Source: Caldilineaceae bacterium
Lineage (GTDB): Bacteria; Chloroflexota; Anaerolineae; Caldilineales; Caldilineaceae
Length of the DNA: 64,000 nucleotides
Direction: 5' to 3'
Assembly: GCA_020634755.1 (NCBI GenBank)
Contig: JACKBC010000028.1
Coordinates: 1-64,000 of the forward strand
Shown: piece after piece, positions 7,501-16,509 of the stretch
Layout of the letters: the number at the start of each line of letters is the position of its first letter
How positions within the stretch are numbered: position 1 is the first letter of the stretch
Notes under the pieces: generated by a model
The model's input: the letters and a program-made list of their open reading frames with translations, nothing else
Databases searched by the model: none
What the model was told of the DNA's origin: nothing
Made by a program: the position numbers and the translations under genes

Positions 7501-10175
7501 TGGCGCGCCCGCGGGTTCAGGCTGGGGCGCGCCTCCATGCGCAACAACACCAAATCGCTCTGCCCCACAAAGTTGCTGGCATAGACATCCCAGCCAAAGG
7601 TGTGGCTGACGGGAGCAGTCCCATTCTTGGTCGCCAGACGCTGCGTAACCGTGTCCGAGCTGGGCGCGGCCGGGAACCATTGGCCACCACCGTCCAGCGA
7701 ATAAAAGACGCTGATGTCCGCCGGGCGTCCGTCAACATCAAAGAGCGTAAACGGAATGGGAATGACGGCTTGCGCAAAAAGCTGAGGCGATGCATACGGA
7801 CCCGCGCCAACGGTGTTTCCAGGCTGCTGCACCACCACTTTGGGCATGCGATCCGCCGTTTGCGCGGATGGCGTCAGCCGCCCCGCCATAATACAGTCGG
7901 CCACATAGGGCGTCACCGACAGCGACTGCACATCAGTGACCAATTCCAGATCGCCATCGCGATCAAAGTCGCCGGTCTGTATGGTAAAGAGCCGCGCATC
8001 GGAAAATGGCTCTTCATATGCGCTGCTGGCCGTAAAGTGTCCACGCCCGTCATTGAGAAAAAGTGCGTCGGCCTCGGTTTCGTTCGCCGCTATCATATCC
8101 AAATCGCGGTCGTGATCAATATCGACCAGGTGAATGCGAGCGGTGCGATCCAGATATTGTCCTACATTTTCAAACGCGGCAAAACCACCGTTGCCATCAT
8201 TCACATAAACTGTGTTGAGCTGAGCATAGTTAGCCGCCACAATATCCAAATGCCCATCGCCATTCACATCGCCCACGGCCAGGCTACGCGTGCGGTCTGC
8301 CCCGCTGCCCAGCGCTTGTGTGGCCGTAAATTGACCGGCGCCATTGTTAAAGTAGACATAGTTTTGGCGGCCCTGCTGCTCATTGGCAGCTTCACCAGAA
8401 TTGGCCACAATCAGATCCAGATCGCCATCGGCATCCAGATCGCCTAACGCCACGGCCTGCGTGTCGCTCACGGCCCCATCCAGCTCTGTTGTTGGGATAA
8501 ATTGGCCGGCGCCATTGTTGAGATACAGACGATTCTGGCCCGGGGTGGGTGTGGCGCTACCCGCTGGTGTGCCCACACCGACCAGCAGATCGATGTCACC
8601 GTCGCCATCCACATCTCCCGTTGCCAGGCTGGTGGCGGGAAATGATTGACTGTCCAATGAGAAGAAGTTGCTGAACTGGCCGTTGGCGGCCTGCAACAAG
8701 ATGACAGCCGGCGCATTGGCATAGAACGCCATGAGATCCAGCCGTCCGTCGCCATTGACATCCGCCGCCGCCAGATGCGAATTAGCGCTGAGCACCAGCG
8801 GCAGGCTAATGGACGGACTGAAGTCACCGGCGCCGTTATTGCGCAGAATCAGTCCGCTGCGCAGAACAATATCCAGATAGGCGTCTCCATTGATGTCTGC
8901 GGCCAGTTCGGCATCCAACAAGAGCGGATTGATTGGGCAAGCGTCAAAAAGCTGGCCATTGCGCCCGTGATAAATCGTCGCAAAGCCAGAACCGCCAACG
9001 GCTATATCTAGCTGCCCATCCGCGTTAAAATCGGCAATGGCCAACGGGTGCGGCTGGGCCGGCGCCGCGCCCACTTCCTTGATCATAAATGTGGCGCTGG
9101 CAGTCAGTTCGTTGATACCCTGGTTTAAATAGATTCTATCTTGCAGATCATTGGGCAAGGCGGTGTCGGCGGCCAATCCGCTGGCCGCAATATCCAGATC
9201 GCCGTCATTATCCAGATCCACAAGATCGATCTGCTCTGCCCCCACAGAGTCCAGCGAGATGGCCGTATAACCCAGCAAGCCGCGATTGAGCAGCAGACGC
9301 AAGTTTTCACAGCCTTGCTGACCGCATCCCGATACGGCCAGGCTACTGATCACAAAGTCCAGATCGCCATCGCCATCCATATCGCCAATGGCAAAACGGT
9401 TATTAAAGCCTTTGCCGCCGCTCAAATTTAAGGGGGCGGCGGTAAAGACGCCGGCGCCGTTATTGAGAAAGGGCACAATGCGGCTCACGTTGGGTTGACT
9501 GCTGTCCGGCCGGATCAAGACAACATCCAACGCGCCATTGGCATCTACGTCTTGCAACACTGGTTTCAATCCGGCCGGCAGCGTGCGCGTTTGTTGCAAC
9601 GCCCCCTGGCCATTGTTCATATAGACAATGGTCATCCCGGCTTTTTGGGCGGTCACCAGATCGTAATCACCGTCGCCATCCAGATCGCCCACGGCCAGCC
9701 GGTCGGCGGGATCTGTGGCCGCAGCAAAAGTCTGGATGCGTGTAAATACGCCGGCGCCAGAATTGGCATATAGCGCGCTGGGCGAGCCGAAATTGTAAGC
9801 AATAACGTCCAATGTGCCATTATTGTCCAGATCGCCCAGGCCCAGATCAACGGTATGCGCAGGATCACCAAAGGGGATGGGGGCGTCAAAATTACCGTGC
9901 CCATCGTTAAGGTAGAGGGCGTTCTGCCCATCCATCCCCACCACCAAGTCCAGATTGCCGTCGTTATTAAAATCGCCAGTGGCTACACTGTGCGCAGTTG
10001 CGGCCAGGGGCAAGGTAGTTTGCAAAGAATAAGTGGGATCCAAGCTTTGGGCGCGGGCAGAGACGGCAGCCCATGCCAGGAGCGCCAAAGCGAGTAGGAT
10101 AGCAAAAGAAAGTACAATCAGTCGGCGGAAGTGAGGATGGATTGGGAAGACGTGGTCGAATGCTCCAGTAGCCAT
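4554..10175 (-). CDS. Giant secreted FG-GAP/VCBS-repeat protein with HExxH peptidase-like region
   Basis: 1873 aa from the ATG at 10175; a longer TTG-initiated frame to 10226 is less likely. A signal peptide (LIVLSFAILLALALLAWAAVSARA) is followed by about fourteen Ca-binding-type FG-GAP/VCBS repeats (FNNDGNLDLVVG, LDGDGDYDLVT, VNGDGRLDLMA and others) filling roughly residues 40-760. A region near 1100-1200 carries AFAHELSHYLFF, an HExxH zinc site at about 1147-1151, within text resembling secreted metalloproteases. Near 1460-1490 a unit WGPNARAFGGAN occurs twice. The C-terminus is a Pro/Asn-rich linker and FLPLIRR. The start lies 58 bases inside the upstream cyclase gene, so the two may be coupled. 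The protein is probably exported and may act on or bind extracellular polymer; the peptidase call is inferred from HExxH only. Confidence 0.82.
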   Translation of the reverse strand: MATGAFDHVFPIHPHFRRLIVLSFAILLALALLAWAAVSARAQSLDPTYSLQTTLPLAATAHSVATGDFNNDGNLDLVVGMDGQNALYLNDGHGNFDAPIPFGDPAHTVDLGLGDLDNNGTLDVIAYNFGSPSALYANSGAGVFTRIQTFAAATDPADRLAVGDLDGDGDYDLVTAQKAGMTIVYMNNGQGALQQTRTLPAGLKPVLQDVDANGALDVVLIRPDSSQPNVSRIVPFLNNGAGVFTAAPLNLSGGKGFNNRFAIGDMDGDGDLDFVISSLAVSGCGQQGCENLRLLLNRGLLGYTAISLDSVGAEQIDLVDLDNDGDLDIAASGLAADTALPNDLQDRIYLNQGINELTASATFMIKEVGAAPAQPHPLAIADFNADGQLDIAVGGSGFATIYHGRNGQLFDACPINPLLLDAELAADINGDAYLDIVLRSGLILRNNGAGDFSPSISLPLVLSANSHLAAADVNGDGRLDLMAFYANAPAVILLQAANGQFSNFFSLDSQSFPATSLATGDVDGDGDIDLLVGVGTPAGSATPTPGQNRLYLNNGAGQFIPTTELDGAVSDTQAVALGDLDADGDLDLIVANSGEAANEQQGRQNYVYFNNGAGQFTATQALGSGADRTRSLAVGDVNGDGHLDIVAANYAQLNTVYVNDGNGGFAAFENVGQYLDRTARIHLVDIDHDRDLDMIAANETEADALFLNDGRGHFTASSAYEEPFSDARLFTIQTGDFDRDGDLELVTDVQSLSVTPYVADCIMAGRLTPSAQTADRMPKVVVQQPGNTVGAGPYASPQLFAQAVIPIPFTLFDVDGRPADISVFYSLDGGGQWFPAAPSSDTVTQRLATKNGTAPVSHTFGWDVYASNFVGQSDLVLLRMEARPSLNPRARQTPGPFRFPHSAAQLFPIRVRGTQVRVIDAQGAPVAGAEIYRLPAGQGGLATPFTGQNAHAAQTNGQGFLAGRGALYSGDKLVALAPIYATHAFTLYHSSAAPTAGGLDAFVVAAAGIQTLTVSAANPLTLFNLEISLEWDARNDGTFLADLQNAVENASDVLFDVSEGQAALGDVRVYQAKEKWVSADVILYASNSIHPRASMGGVVITPTVDVGIHGVIPNAYLPGQIHMGPHWDPFGQSEAELRQDWWLAFAHELSHYLFFLPDNYLGVRDGVLVGIDCQGSFMTNTYEEPYREFLTRDRWDAQETCATQSLAAHTTGRADWETIQQFMPWMHAPASGAATNPGPAQLPLTVTRVQFVAPAGPAQSTILPARNFDLRDASGGEVTRLREAEAYLIKTNGTAILEDDYMIGLGSTGAGSDRIKVRGAQNGDRLCVVAGDAVTQLGCTTVDAQSTSIRLYSLPGWQPEIEVSPVTSRTLAITVTQSVQAGQALHAQLLPAYGSLTQTLPIVSPWIVLQPAGPAYPNLFRGTITLDEPAFEGFVRVWAPAQAVAHEAMTQFYLSPGWGPNARAFGGANSSVWGPNARAFGGANTRAWGAHQRFMNAPVASGDGRVTIFNLDDILGESGASSLQALPVLPQAPPWLTHVGQAYRFKVVESTDIARTIAFHYLEREAPKGYEQTLVIYYLAQDGLSGGLGDTTEWQRLPTYLDTDENLAAAHMPRNQAHGQGIYALMATLEMPAVQPGWNLLGYPIPQARPVSNALASLAGAYTAVYQHDATVAPEWRLYDPAIISEHPLYAHVINDLETLAPNQVYWLHATATITPYLSVDVGNVMAGSEASEADALPPATLFGPFDSANVITPTVGMTLTAYVQDVACGQGELYLLENQWVYKIQVTAAVQKNGCGVLGDTVQLVADGFNMAESIMWDNRRAQFQPITLTNTPATSHTDQAPTGPNADNSDNPPPSQNRTTETGIFLPLIRR

Positions 10176-13100
10176 AGGTCTGGGGGGTCCTTTCTCGATA
10201 CACAATTGTCTACTTGTTGTTGCCAAAGCAGAATAATCTCGCGATTATATGGGACTTGTTCTAAAAACATTTGGCGCAAATCTTCATCCTGAATGCTGGC
10301 CGCGCGCGCCTGCAAAATGCGGTGACCAGTGTGCAAAGCTGCCTGCGCCCAGGTGGTACTCTCTGGGGTCTGCGCCATTGCTAACAATTTGTAACAAAGA
10401 AGACATACATAGACCGGCAGCTCAACACCATCTTCGCCTAGCGTTTCCAGCCACTCCACCACGGACTGCGCTTCGGCAATAGCTTCTTCCGCCTGATGTA
10501 GCCGCCAATAGGTGGCGGCCAATCCCATACGTGGATCCACCAAAGCGGCTTGTTCCCCCATTTCCTCGCGCAGGCGGATAGCTTCGTGGAAGGCTAGCAT
10601 TGCGGCGTCTAAATCATCCGCCTCTAGTTCGACAAAGCCCAAGTGGGTTAACGTGTAGGCAAGGCCATGTTTGTCACCAATAGCCATTTGCAGCTTTTGG
10701 GCCGCGTGCAGATGCATGCGGGCCGTAGCTGCTCTATGTTGGAAAAAGGCAATGAGCCCCAATGTATCATTGCTCATGGCCTCGCCTTCCTGATCCATAA
10801 TCTCTTTACAGAGCGCCAACGCCTGTTGATGATAGTTTTGCGCGCTCGCATAGTCACCCATGTCAAAGTAGTTATTGCCCAGCTGCCCCAATATAAAGAG
10901 TTCACTGTATCGCCAGCCTATGGCCCGGCTGCGCTCCAACGCTTGCTGTAGTTTCCTTTGCGCCAGCGAATATTGCCCCAGCTTGTATAAAATCACGCTG
11001 AACATATAGAGACAGTTGATCTCGCCAGTGGCCAGCTCCAGCGTTTGATACAGCCCCAAGGCCTCTTGAAAGCGCGCTTGCGCCTCTCCATAATTGGCTT
11101 CATAGTAGTCGATGTCGCCTAGATGACTAATGCACTCGGCTATCTTTTGTACAGACTCCATGCGATAAGCAATGGCCAGCCCCGCATTCAAATCTTCCCG
11201 GGCCTGAGCAAAATCACCCATTTGGATGAGAACCCGACCGCGGTGTACAGAGCACTCCACCTGGATAGGCATGTCGTGGATGCCTTTGGCCAACGCCCGC
11301 GCTTCATCAATAGCGGCCAGCGCGGCGGGATAATCATTGGTCACACGGTGGTAAAATGCGCATTGCAAATAGTAGTCTGCCTGTTTTTGGTGATCCGTAA
11401 TGGTTTGAACCAAAGCGCCCAGAGACTCTAGATCGCGCTGTTGCTGTTGCCGATCGCCCAGCGTATTGGCAATTTTTGTGCGCAGCAGCAATAGCTCGAA
11501 CGTGGTGTGATGGTTGCGCGCCGAAGTTAATTCCAGAGCGCGGTTGACAAATTGGAGAGCATCTATATTGGCATAGTGGGCGGAGGCAAATTGAGCGGCC
11601 AAATGTGCATAGTACTGCTCCTTCTCCGCATCACCGCTGTGCCGATAATGGTGCATTAACGTTTCGTAATGTTCATCAAGTTTGGGCGCGTAGAGTTCCT
11701 CCAAAGCCACCGCGGCCTGTTGATGCAGCGTCCGCAGGCGCGTCCGCAACTGGAGATCATAGGCGGCATCGCGCAATAGCGCATGGGTAAAGAGATAACG
11801 GGTTGGCGTTTGAACGCTCAAAATGTTGGCCTCTACCGCCTGCTGCAACATGCGGTCCACATCAGCTTCGGCAGGCAGCAGGCGCGCCAATAAATTGACG
11901 TCAAACTCGCGGCCCAACACAGCCGCAATCTGCACCATCTCTTTCAGCTCGGCAGGCAGCTGATCCAAACGCGCCGTCAAGACCGTGCGCGCATTGGCGG
12001 AAAGCGCAGGAGCCGGCACGGGGAAGAGATCGTAGTCTTGACTGCGCAGACACCAGCCCTGGTCACCCCATTCCAGCAAGCTACTTTCGCGCCAATAGAG
12101 CATGATCTGCTCGGCAAAGAAGGGATTGCCCTGTGAACTTTCGGCCAGAACATTTACCAAAGGGCGTGCGACCGCGCCATCTAAGAAATGAATGGCCAAA
12201 ATATGCAGCGATTCTGCATCCAGCGGGGCAAGATGAATGGACTTTCGGCAATCCGCCGCCATTATGTCGTACAAACCGGTGGCGCCCTGTTTTTGGGCGG
12301 CACTGTGGGGCGAACGCATTGTGATGAGTAGCAAAAATGGATAACCATCCACGTTGTGGGTGAGCTTATTGAGGAAAAAAGCTGTCTCAGCATCCAGCCA
12401 GTGGGCATCGTCAATGTGAATAACAAGGGGATGAAGCAAACTCGCCGCTTTGATAACCGCTTTCAATGCCTCCAGCCAGTTATCGCGCACTATTTGCGGT
12501 TCTAGCCGCTGTGCCACTGGATTCTCCTGCGGCAAGCCCATCAGCACGGCCAAGTAAGGACGGCCGCGCGCCAAGCTTTGAGCCAACTGGCGGTCTGACG
12601 TAGCGTGGATTAAGGTGTCTAACCGTGCGGAAAAGCGCTCCCCGTTTAGCGATTCATCCTCAGATACATTTTGGCCAAAGTAGCCATGCAGAAAGTGGCG
12701 GAATGGATTGAGCGGCCATAGACGCGCTTCATCCACCGGACAGTGAAACCAAGCAATGGATGCGCGCTGGTTTGCCGTGGCAGCCCCGCGCCTTTTTGTT
12801 CCTCCAAAGAGCTTCGTATGCATCTGTAGCGCATAGACCAGCCGACTTTTGCCAATGCCGGCTTCGCCACTAACGAGAACAATGCCGCCAAAATTATGCT
12901 GAAAGAGCCGTTGGACTGCTTGCCACATCTGGTTCAGCTCGCGTTGACGGCCCACCATGGGCGCCTGAAACGTTGGCGCGCCTATACTTTCACGCTGCTG
13001 ATGGAGCAGAAATACCTGCTGTTTTTCATCAAACCCTTTAAATCGCCGCCAGCCGCCTTCCGCCACTTCAAACCGCGGCCCAACCTGCCGAGCCGTCTTT

Positions 13101-14230
13101 GGATCCAACAGGATTTCCCCCCAATTGGCGGCCATAACCTGGCGCGCAGCCCGATTCACAGAGGAGCCAAAACAGGTGTAACGCGTAAATTGGGCCGAAC
13201 CTGCCAGCCCCGCATAGGCTAGATTATACGTAAGCCCAATGCGTAGCGGCACTGGCGCCGTAGCGCGCAGCTCCAGCGCAAAACTCAGGGCCTTGAAAAG
13301 ATCATTTTCGTGATTTTTGGGGGCGCCCCAAAAGAGCAGCAGCGTGCATCCCACATCCAGCGCGCCCACGCGCCCAAAGAGGGCAAGAAATCCGTCATAT
13401 TTATCGATGAGCTGAAACAACTTTTGCTGAAAATATGATGCATCTGCCGGCGACCATAGGTGTTGAAAGTTGACGAATACCGTCGCCACTTGACGGAACT
13501 CGCCTGCCAAAGAGCGATGCTGCGCTTTCTCTAATGGTGCAATGCGTTGCACGGCCCGGCTTGCTGTCAGCTCTTCAGCATGTGGGCATTGGGCATGCAG
13601 CAATTCCCAATAGGGGCCCATGGCTTGTGCAGGAAATAATTGGGAAGGGAGTTGACTGTGCACATCGGCAGTCAGAAAGACGGCGTTGCCGGGCGTAAAT
13701 TGGTCAATTTCTAGACAGCGATCAATGGCTTCGCCAATAAAGTAACAGACCGCATTTTCCTTGTGGGCAAGCGCATTCGGTGCATCACTGGCTTGCACCA
13801 GCCCCCAATTAACGCGGCCAGACGCCACAGAAACCTTGATAGAAAATTGAAAGTGGCCAAAACGGGTCCAGCGGGTTGGGTTGTTGCGGACGTGTTCACT
13901 AATCTGCCAGGCCGCCATGGCAGCCCGCACATGGGCATTTTGTTCATGGGCATTTGCTTCTTCGTGCGGAAATACGGCAATAAACGCATCACCAGCCAAC
14001 GTGACGATGAAGCCACCCCAGCCATAAATGGTATCCATCAATGGATTGAAAACATCGCCGAGGAGCATCGCTAACACCTCAGCCCCTTCCATTCCATGTG
14101 CCATCAAAGTAGAAGTGAGGAGAGTGAATCCAGACAAATCAACAAATATGGAAACTGCTGAAAACTGCCCTGTATCTTCCCCCTGCTTACGATTCCTTAA
14201 GATATATTTAGGTATATCGCTGTAACTCAT
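10118..14230 (-). CDS. Adenylate/guanylate cyclase-like, AAA-type ATPase and TPR regulatory protein (sAC-like architecture)
   Basis: 1370 aa. Start set at ATG 14230, which has GAGGAAG 5 bases upstream; a longer frame to 14281 lacks this. Order of domains: a class III cyclase homology domain (FVDLSGFTLL and AGDAFIAVFP carry the two metal-Asp positions), a second more diverged cyclase-like domain (FRQVATVFVNF to FGSSVNRAARQ), an NTPase with Walker A GEAGIGKS near residue 454 and Walker B VIHIDDAHWLD near 603, then TPR helices to the end. This is the layout of soluble adenylyl cyclase and related bacterial signalling ATPases. Catalysis is not certain because the second domain lacks clear metal residues. 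It precedes and overlaps the FG-GAP gene, suggesting it governs that exported protein. Confidence 0.87.
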   Translation of the reverse strand: MSYSDIPKYILRNRKQGEDTGQFSAVSIFVDLSGFTLLTSTLMAHGMEGAEVLAMLLGDVFNPLMDTIYGWGGFIVTLAGDAFIAVFPHEEANAHEQNAHVRAAMAAWQISEHVRNNPTRWTRFGHFQFSIKVSVASGRVNWGLVQASDAPNALAHKENAVCYFIGEAIDRCLEIDQFTPGNAVFLTADVHSQLPSQLFPAQAMGPYWELLHAQCPHAEELTASRAVQRIAPLEKAQHRSLAGEFRQVATVFVNFQHLWSPADASYFQQKLFQLIDKYDGFLALFGRVGALDVGCTLLLFWGAPKNHENDLFKALSFALELRATAPVPLRIGLTYNLAYAGLAGSAQFTRYTCFGSSVNRAARQVMAANWGEILLDPKTARQVGPRFEVAEGGWRRFKGFDEKQQVFLLHQQRESIGAPTFQAPMVGRQRELNQMWQAVQRLFQHNFGGIVLVSGEAGIGKSRLVYALQMHTKLFGGTKRRGAATANQRASIAWFHCPVDEARLWPLNPFRHFLHGYFGQNVSEDESLNGERFSARLDTLIHATSDRQLAQSLARGRPYLAVLMGLPQENPVAQRLEPQIVRDNWLEALKAVIKAASLLHPLVIHIDDAHWLDAETAFFLNKLTHNVDGYPFLLLITMRSPHSAAQKQGATGLYDIMAADCRKSIHLAPLDAESLHILAIHFLDGAVARPLVNVLAESSQGNPFFAEQIMLYWRESSLLEWGDQGWCLRSQDYDLFPVPAPALSANARTVLTARLDQLPAELKEMVQIAAVLGREFDVNLLARLLPAEADVDRMLQQAVEANILSVQTPTRYLFTHALLRDAAYDLQLRTRLRTLHQQAAVALEELYAPKLDEHYETLMHHYRHSGDAEKEQYYAHLAAQFASAHYANIDALQFVNRALELTSARNHHTTFELLLLRTKIANTLGDRQQQQRDLESLGALVQTITDHQKQADYYLQCAFYHRVTNDYPAALAAIDEARALAKGIHDMPIQVECSVHRGRVLIQMGDFAQAREDLNAGLAIAYRMESVQKIAECISHLGDIDYYEANYGEAQARFQEALGLYQTLELATGEINCLYMFSVILYKLGQYSLAQRKLQQALERSRAIGWRYSELFILGQLGNNYFDMGDYASAQNYHQQALALCKEIMDQEGEAMSNDTLGLIAFFQHRAATARMHLHAAQKLQMAIGDKHGLAYTLTHLGFVELEADDLDAAMLAFHEAIRLREEMGEQAALVDPRMGLAATYWRLHQAEEAIAEAQSVVEWLETLGEDGVELPVYVCLLCYKLLAMAQTPESTTWAQAALHTGHRILQARAASIQDEDLRQMFLEQVPYNREIILLWQQQVDNCVSRKDPPDLWLLEHSTTSSQSILTSAD

Positions 14231-14618
14231 AAATACTTCCTCAAAGATACATTTGGTACAACAGGGCCCCTCACCAGTCAATGTGAGCAGTGAGAGTCAA
14301 AAGAGGGTGGCTATGTATAATAAGTAATATTTTCACAACTTACGCAGCAGCAGGGATTTATTGGAGAAAATATGTCGTTTATTTGGCTATTATTTGCGCT
14401 AATCTTGCGCAAAATCGATTTTTAGAGCTGAAGCAATGGAATGGGGAGTGGATATATAGTCTACTTTTCAAGCAGTGGATGCTTTATGGTCAACATAACA
14501 TAAAATAAAACCACATTTAGTTACAGTAAGCTTACATTTTTTGAAAGCGCATAGTTACCACATAAATCATTTTCATTACCACAATAAAATCAATATATAT
14601 TGACGTCCTAAACGTAAC
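14231..14618. other. AT-rich spacer without recognised gene
   Basis: About 390 bases between the cyclase-type gene start and the tup terminator. It is noticeably AT-rich. A 72-codon plus-strand frame at 14290-14508 has no ribosome site or recognisable domain and was not called. The promoter of the cyclase gene should lie here. ACTTACGCAG at about 14339 resembles the end of the GACTTACGCA repeat family but no full element follows. Confidence 0.5.
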
Positions 14619-14670
14619 AAAAAAGGGATATCGCTCGCCCTTAATAGCTATGCAAGCGACATCCCTTTTT
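14619..14670. terminator. Bidirectional intrinsic terminator after tupA
   Basis: AAAAAGGGATATCGCT pairs with AGCGACATCCCTTTTT over 16 bp with one mismatch, with A-run and T-run ends in both directions. It lies 130 bases downstream of the tupA stop and faces the cyclase gene upstream region. Confidence 0.78.
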
Positions 14671-14800
14671 CGTTAAACGTTTTGTTATGCGCAAATCAGC
14701 ATAACAGGGTTAACAGAGGGTTCAGATAGGAATTGGGGATTTCATGTAAGTAGCGCCCCCGGCTATTTATTTCGTCTATCAAGTTACAGGATATATTCAT

Positions 14801-15691
14801 TCAATCACATTCGGTGGGAACGGGCTCCGCCGCCGTGGGCACAAAGAGGGGCGCGCCAAACTGCTCCACGCCAAATTCGCCAATGCGCGCTTGCGTAGCG
14901 TCAGAAAGCAGCCACTCAATAAACTGGTTGGCCAACTCAGCCTGAATATGCGGCCCTTTGTCTGGATTCACCGCCATCACGCTGTATGGGTTAAACAGCC
15001 GAGCATCCCCTTCGACCATGATCTCCAGGCTAAGTCCCTCCAGCGTACGGCTCAAATAGGTGGCGCGATCGCTCAATGTGTAGGCTTGCAGCTCGTCACT
15101 CATGGTCAGCACCGCGCCCATGCCCTGTCCAGCCGAAATATACCAATCACCCGCCGGCTCAATCCCCGCCGCCTTCCACAAGGACAGCTCTTTGGTGTGC
15201 GTCCCCGAATCGTCCCCGCGTGAAACAAATGGCGTTTCTGCGGTCGCAATTGCCTGCAGCGCGGCCACTGCATCCGCGCCGCCACCAATGCCTGCCGGGT
15301 CCGCCGCCCCGCCCACAATGACAAAGTCGTTAAACATGACCTGGTGACGACTCACACCGTGGCCGGCCTCCATAAAGGCAATCTCACGGGCGCAGGCGTG
15401 CACCAGCAGCACGTCGGCATTGCCGTCTTCACCTAGTTTGAGCGCCTGGCCAGTCCCCACGGCCACCACAGATACATCCACGCCGGTCTGTGCAGTAAAG
15501 TCGGGCAGCAGATAGTCGAGCAGCCCTGAATCCTGCGTGCTGGTCGTGGTGGCCAGAATCAGCGTGGCGGGCGCATTTTCCGCGGCGGGTGCACTACTTT
15601 CATCGACGGCATCTGGCTCTGCCGGCGGCGGCTGCAGAACACAGCCCGCTAGCCACAAAGATGCCATGAAGAGAATCACTAACTTTCTCAT
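14801..15691 (-). CDS. tupA: Tungstate ABC transporter substrate-binding lipoprotein
   Basis: 296 aa from the ATG at 15691, which has AAAGGA 7 bases upstream; the frame extends to 15763 but that start would overlap tupC and lacks a site. Lipoprotein signal with lipobox LWLAGC. The mature domain shows the TupA signature ATTTSTQDSGLLDYLLP, VVAVGTGQALKLGEDGNADVLLVHA, MFNDFVIVG and SRGDDSGTHTKEL, the oxyanion-binding residues of the tungstate family rather than ModA. It captures tungstate outside the membrane for TupB/TupC. It is the last gene of the tupBCA unit, an order opposite to the common tupABC. Confidence 0.92.
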   Translation of the reverse strand: MRKLVILFMASLWLAGCVLQPPPAEPDAVDESSAPAAENAPATLILATTTSTQDSGLLDYLLPDFTAQTGVDVSVVAVGTGQALKLGEDGNADVLLVHACAREIAFMEAGHGVSRHQVMFNDFVIVGGAADPAGIGGGADAVAALQAIATAETPFVSRGDDSGTHTKELSLWKAAGIEPAGDWYISAGQGMGAVLTMSDELQAYTLSDRATYLSRTLEGLSLEIMVEGDARLFNPYSVMAVNPDKGPHIQAELANQFIEWLLSDATQARIGEFGVEQFGAPLFVPTAAEPVPTECD

Positions 15692-15759
15692 CTTCATATC
15701 CTTTCTGGGAATTGCTTGGGTAAATCGTTTTATATGACCGAATAGAATGTTAACAAGGC

Positions 15760-16503
15760 TCAATACACCATGTCTCCTTTGATAAAGGCCTGCGTGCGCG
15801 GGTCGCGGGGATCGCCGAAAAATGTCTCCTTGTCCGCAACCTCCACAATTTGGCCACCCAACAGCAGCGCGGCCCGCTGCGCCAGCCTTCGCGCTTGAAA
15901 CACATTGTGCGTCACCAGCACCACTGTCACCCCTTGCCGCTGGTTGAGTTCAGTCACAATCGATTCGATGAGCGCCACGTTGTGCGGATCCAAATTGGCC
16001 GTTGGCTCATCCAGCAGCAGCACTGCCGGCTGCAACACAAGGACGCGCGCCAAGGCGGCCCGCTGCATCTCACCACCCGAAAGCGTGCGCGCCGGCTGCT
16101 GCGCCAAGTCAATGAGGCCGACCTGAGTCAGCGCTTGATATACAGCATTCTGTTTGTCTTTTTTCTGGGGAGATTGACCGCGCAGGCGCAAGCCATAGTT
16201 GACATTGTCATAGACGCTGGCGGTCAGCAGCGCCGGGCGTTGAAACACAGTCGCGATCTGGCGGCGCACGGTCAGCGGAGCCGGGTATGCAGCGCCATAG
16301 GGCTGTCCGCCAAACTGAATAACGCCGCTGGTTGGCGACTCTAAAAAGTTTAACAAACGCAACAGCGTACTTTTGCCCGCGCCACTTGGCCCCACCACGG
16401 CCAAAATTTCGCCCCGGGCAATTGCCAGCTCGTCGATATTCAAAACTGTACGCCCAGCGTAACACTGCACAATGCGGTGCAGAAAAAACAGCGGGGTTTG
16501 CAT
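15760..16503 (-). CDS. tupC: Tungstate ABC transporter ATP-binding protein
   Basis: 247 aa ABC ATPase. Walker A GPSGAGKST at about residues 38-46, Q-loop VFQRPALL, signature LSGGEMQRAALARVL, Walker B AVLLLDEPTANLD, and switch His in VLVTHNVFQ. It starts 6 bases after the tupB stop and is followed by tupA. It powers tungstate import through TupB. ModC-like TOBE domains are absent, consistent with TupC rather than ModC. Confidence 0.9.
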   Translation of the reverse strand: MQTPLFFLHRIVQCYAGRTVLNIDELAIARGEILAVVGPSGAGKSTLLRLLNFLESPTSGVIQFGGQPYGAAYPAPLTVRRQIATVFQRPALLTASVYDNVNYGLRLRGQSPQKKDKQNAVYQALTQVGLIDLAQQPARTLSGGEMQRAALARVLVLQPAVLLLDEPTANLDPHNVALIESIVTELNQRQGVTVVLVTHNVFQARRLAQRAALLLGGQIVEVADKETFFGDPRDPRTQAFIKGDMVY

Positions 16504-16509
16504 AACGTT

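Noticed and set aside
14290..14508. 72-codon plus-strand frame as a gene
   Set aside because: No ribosome site, no recognisable sequence and AT-rich composition in a spacer; likely chance.
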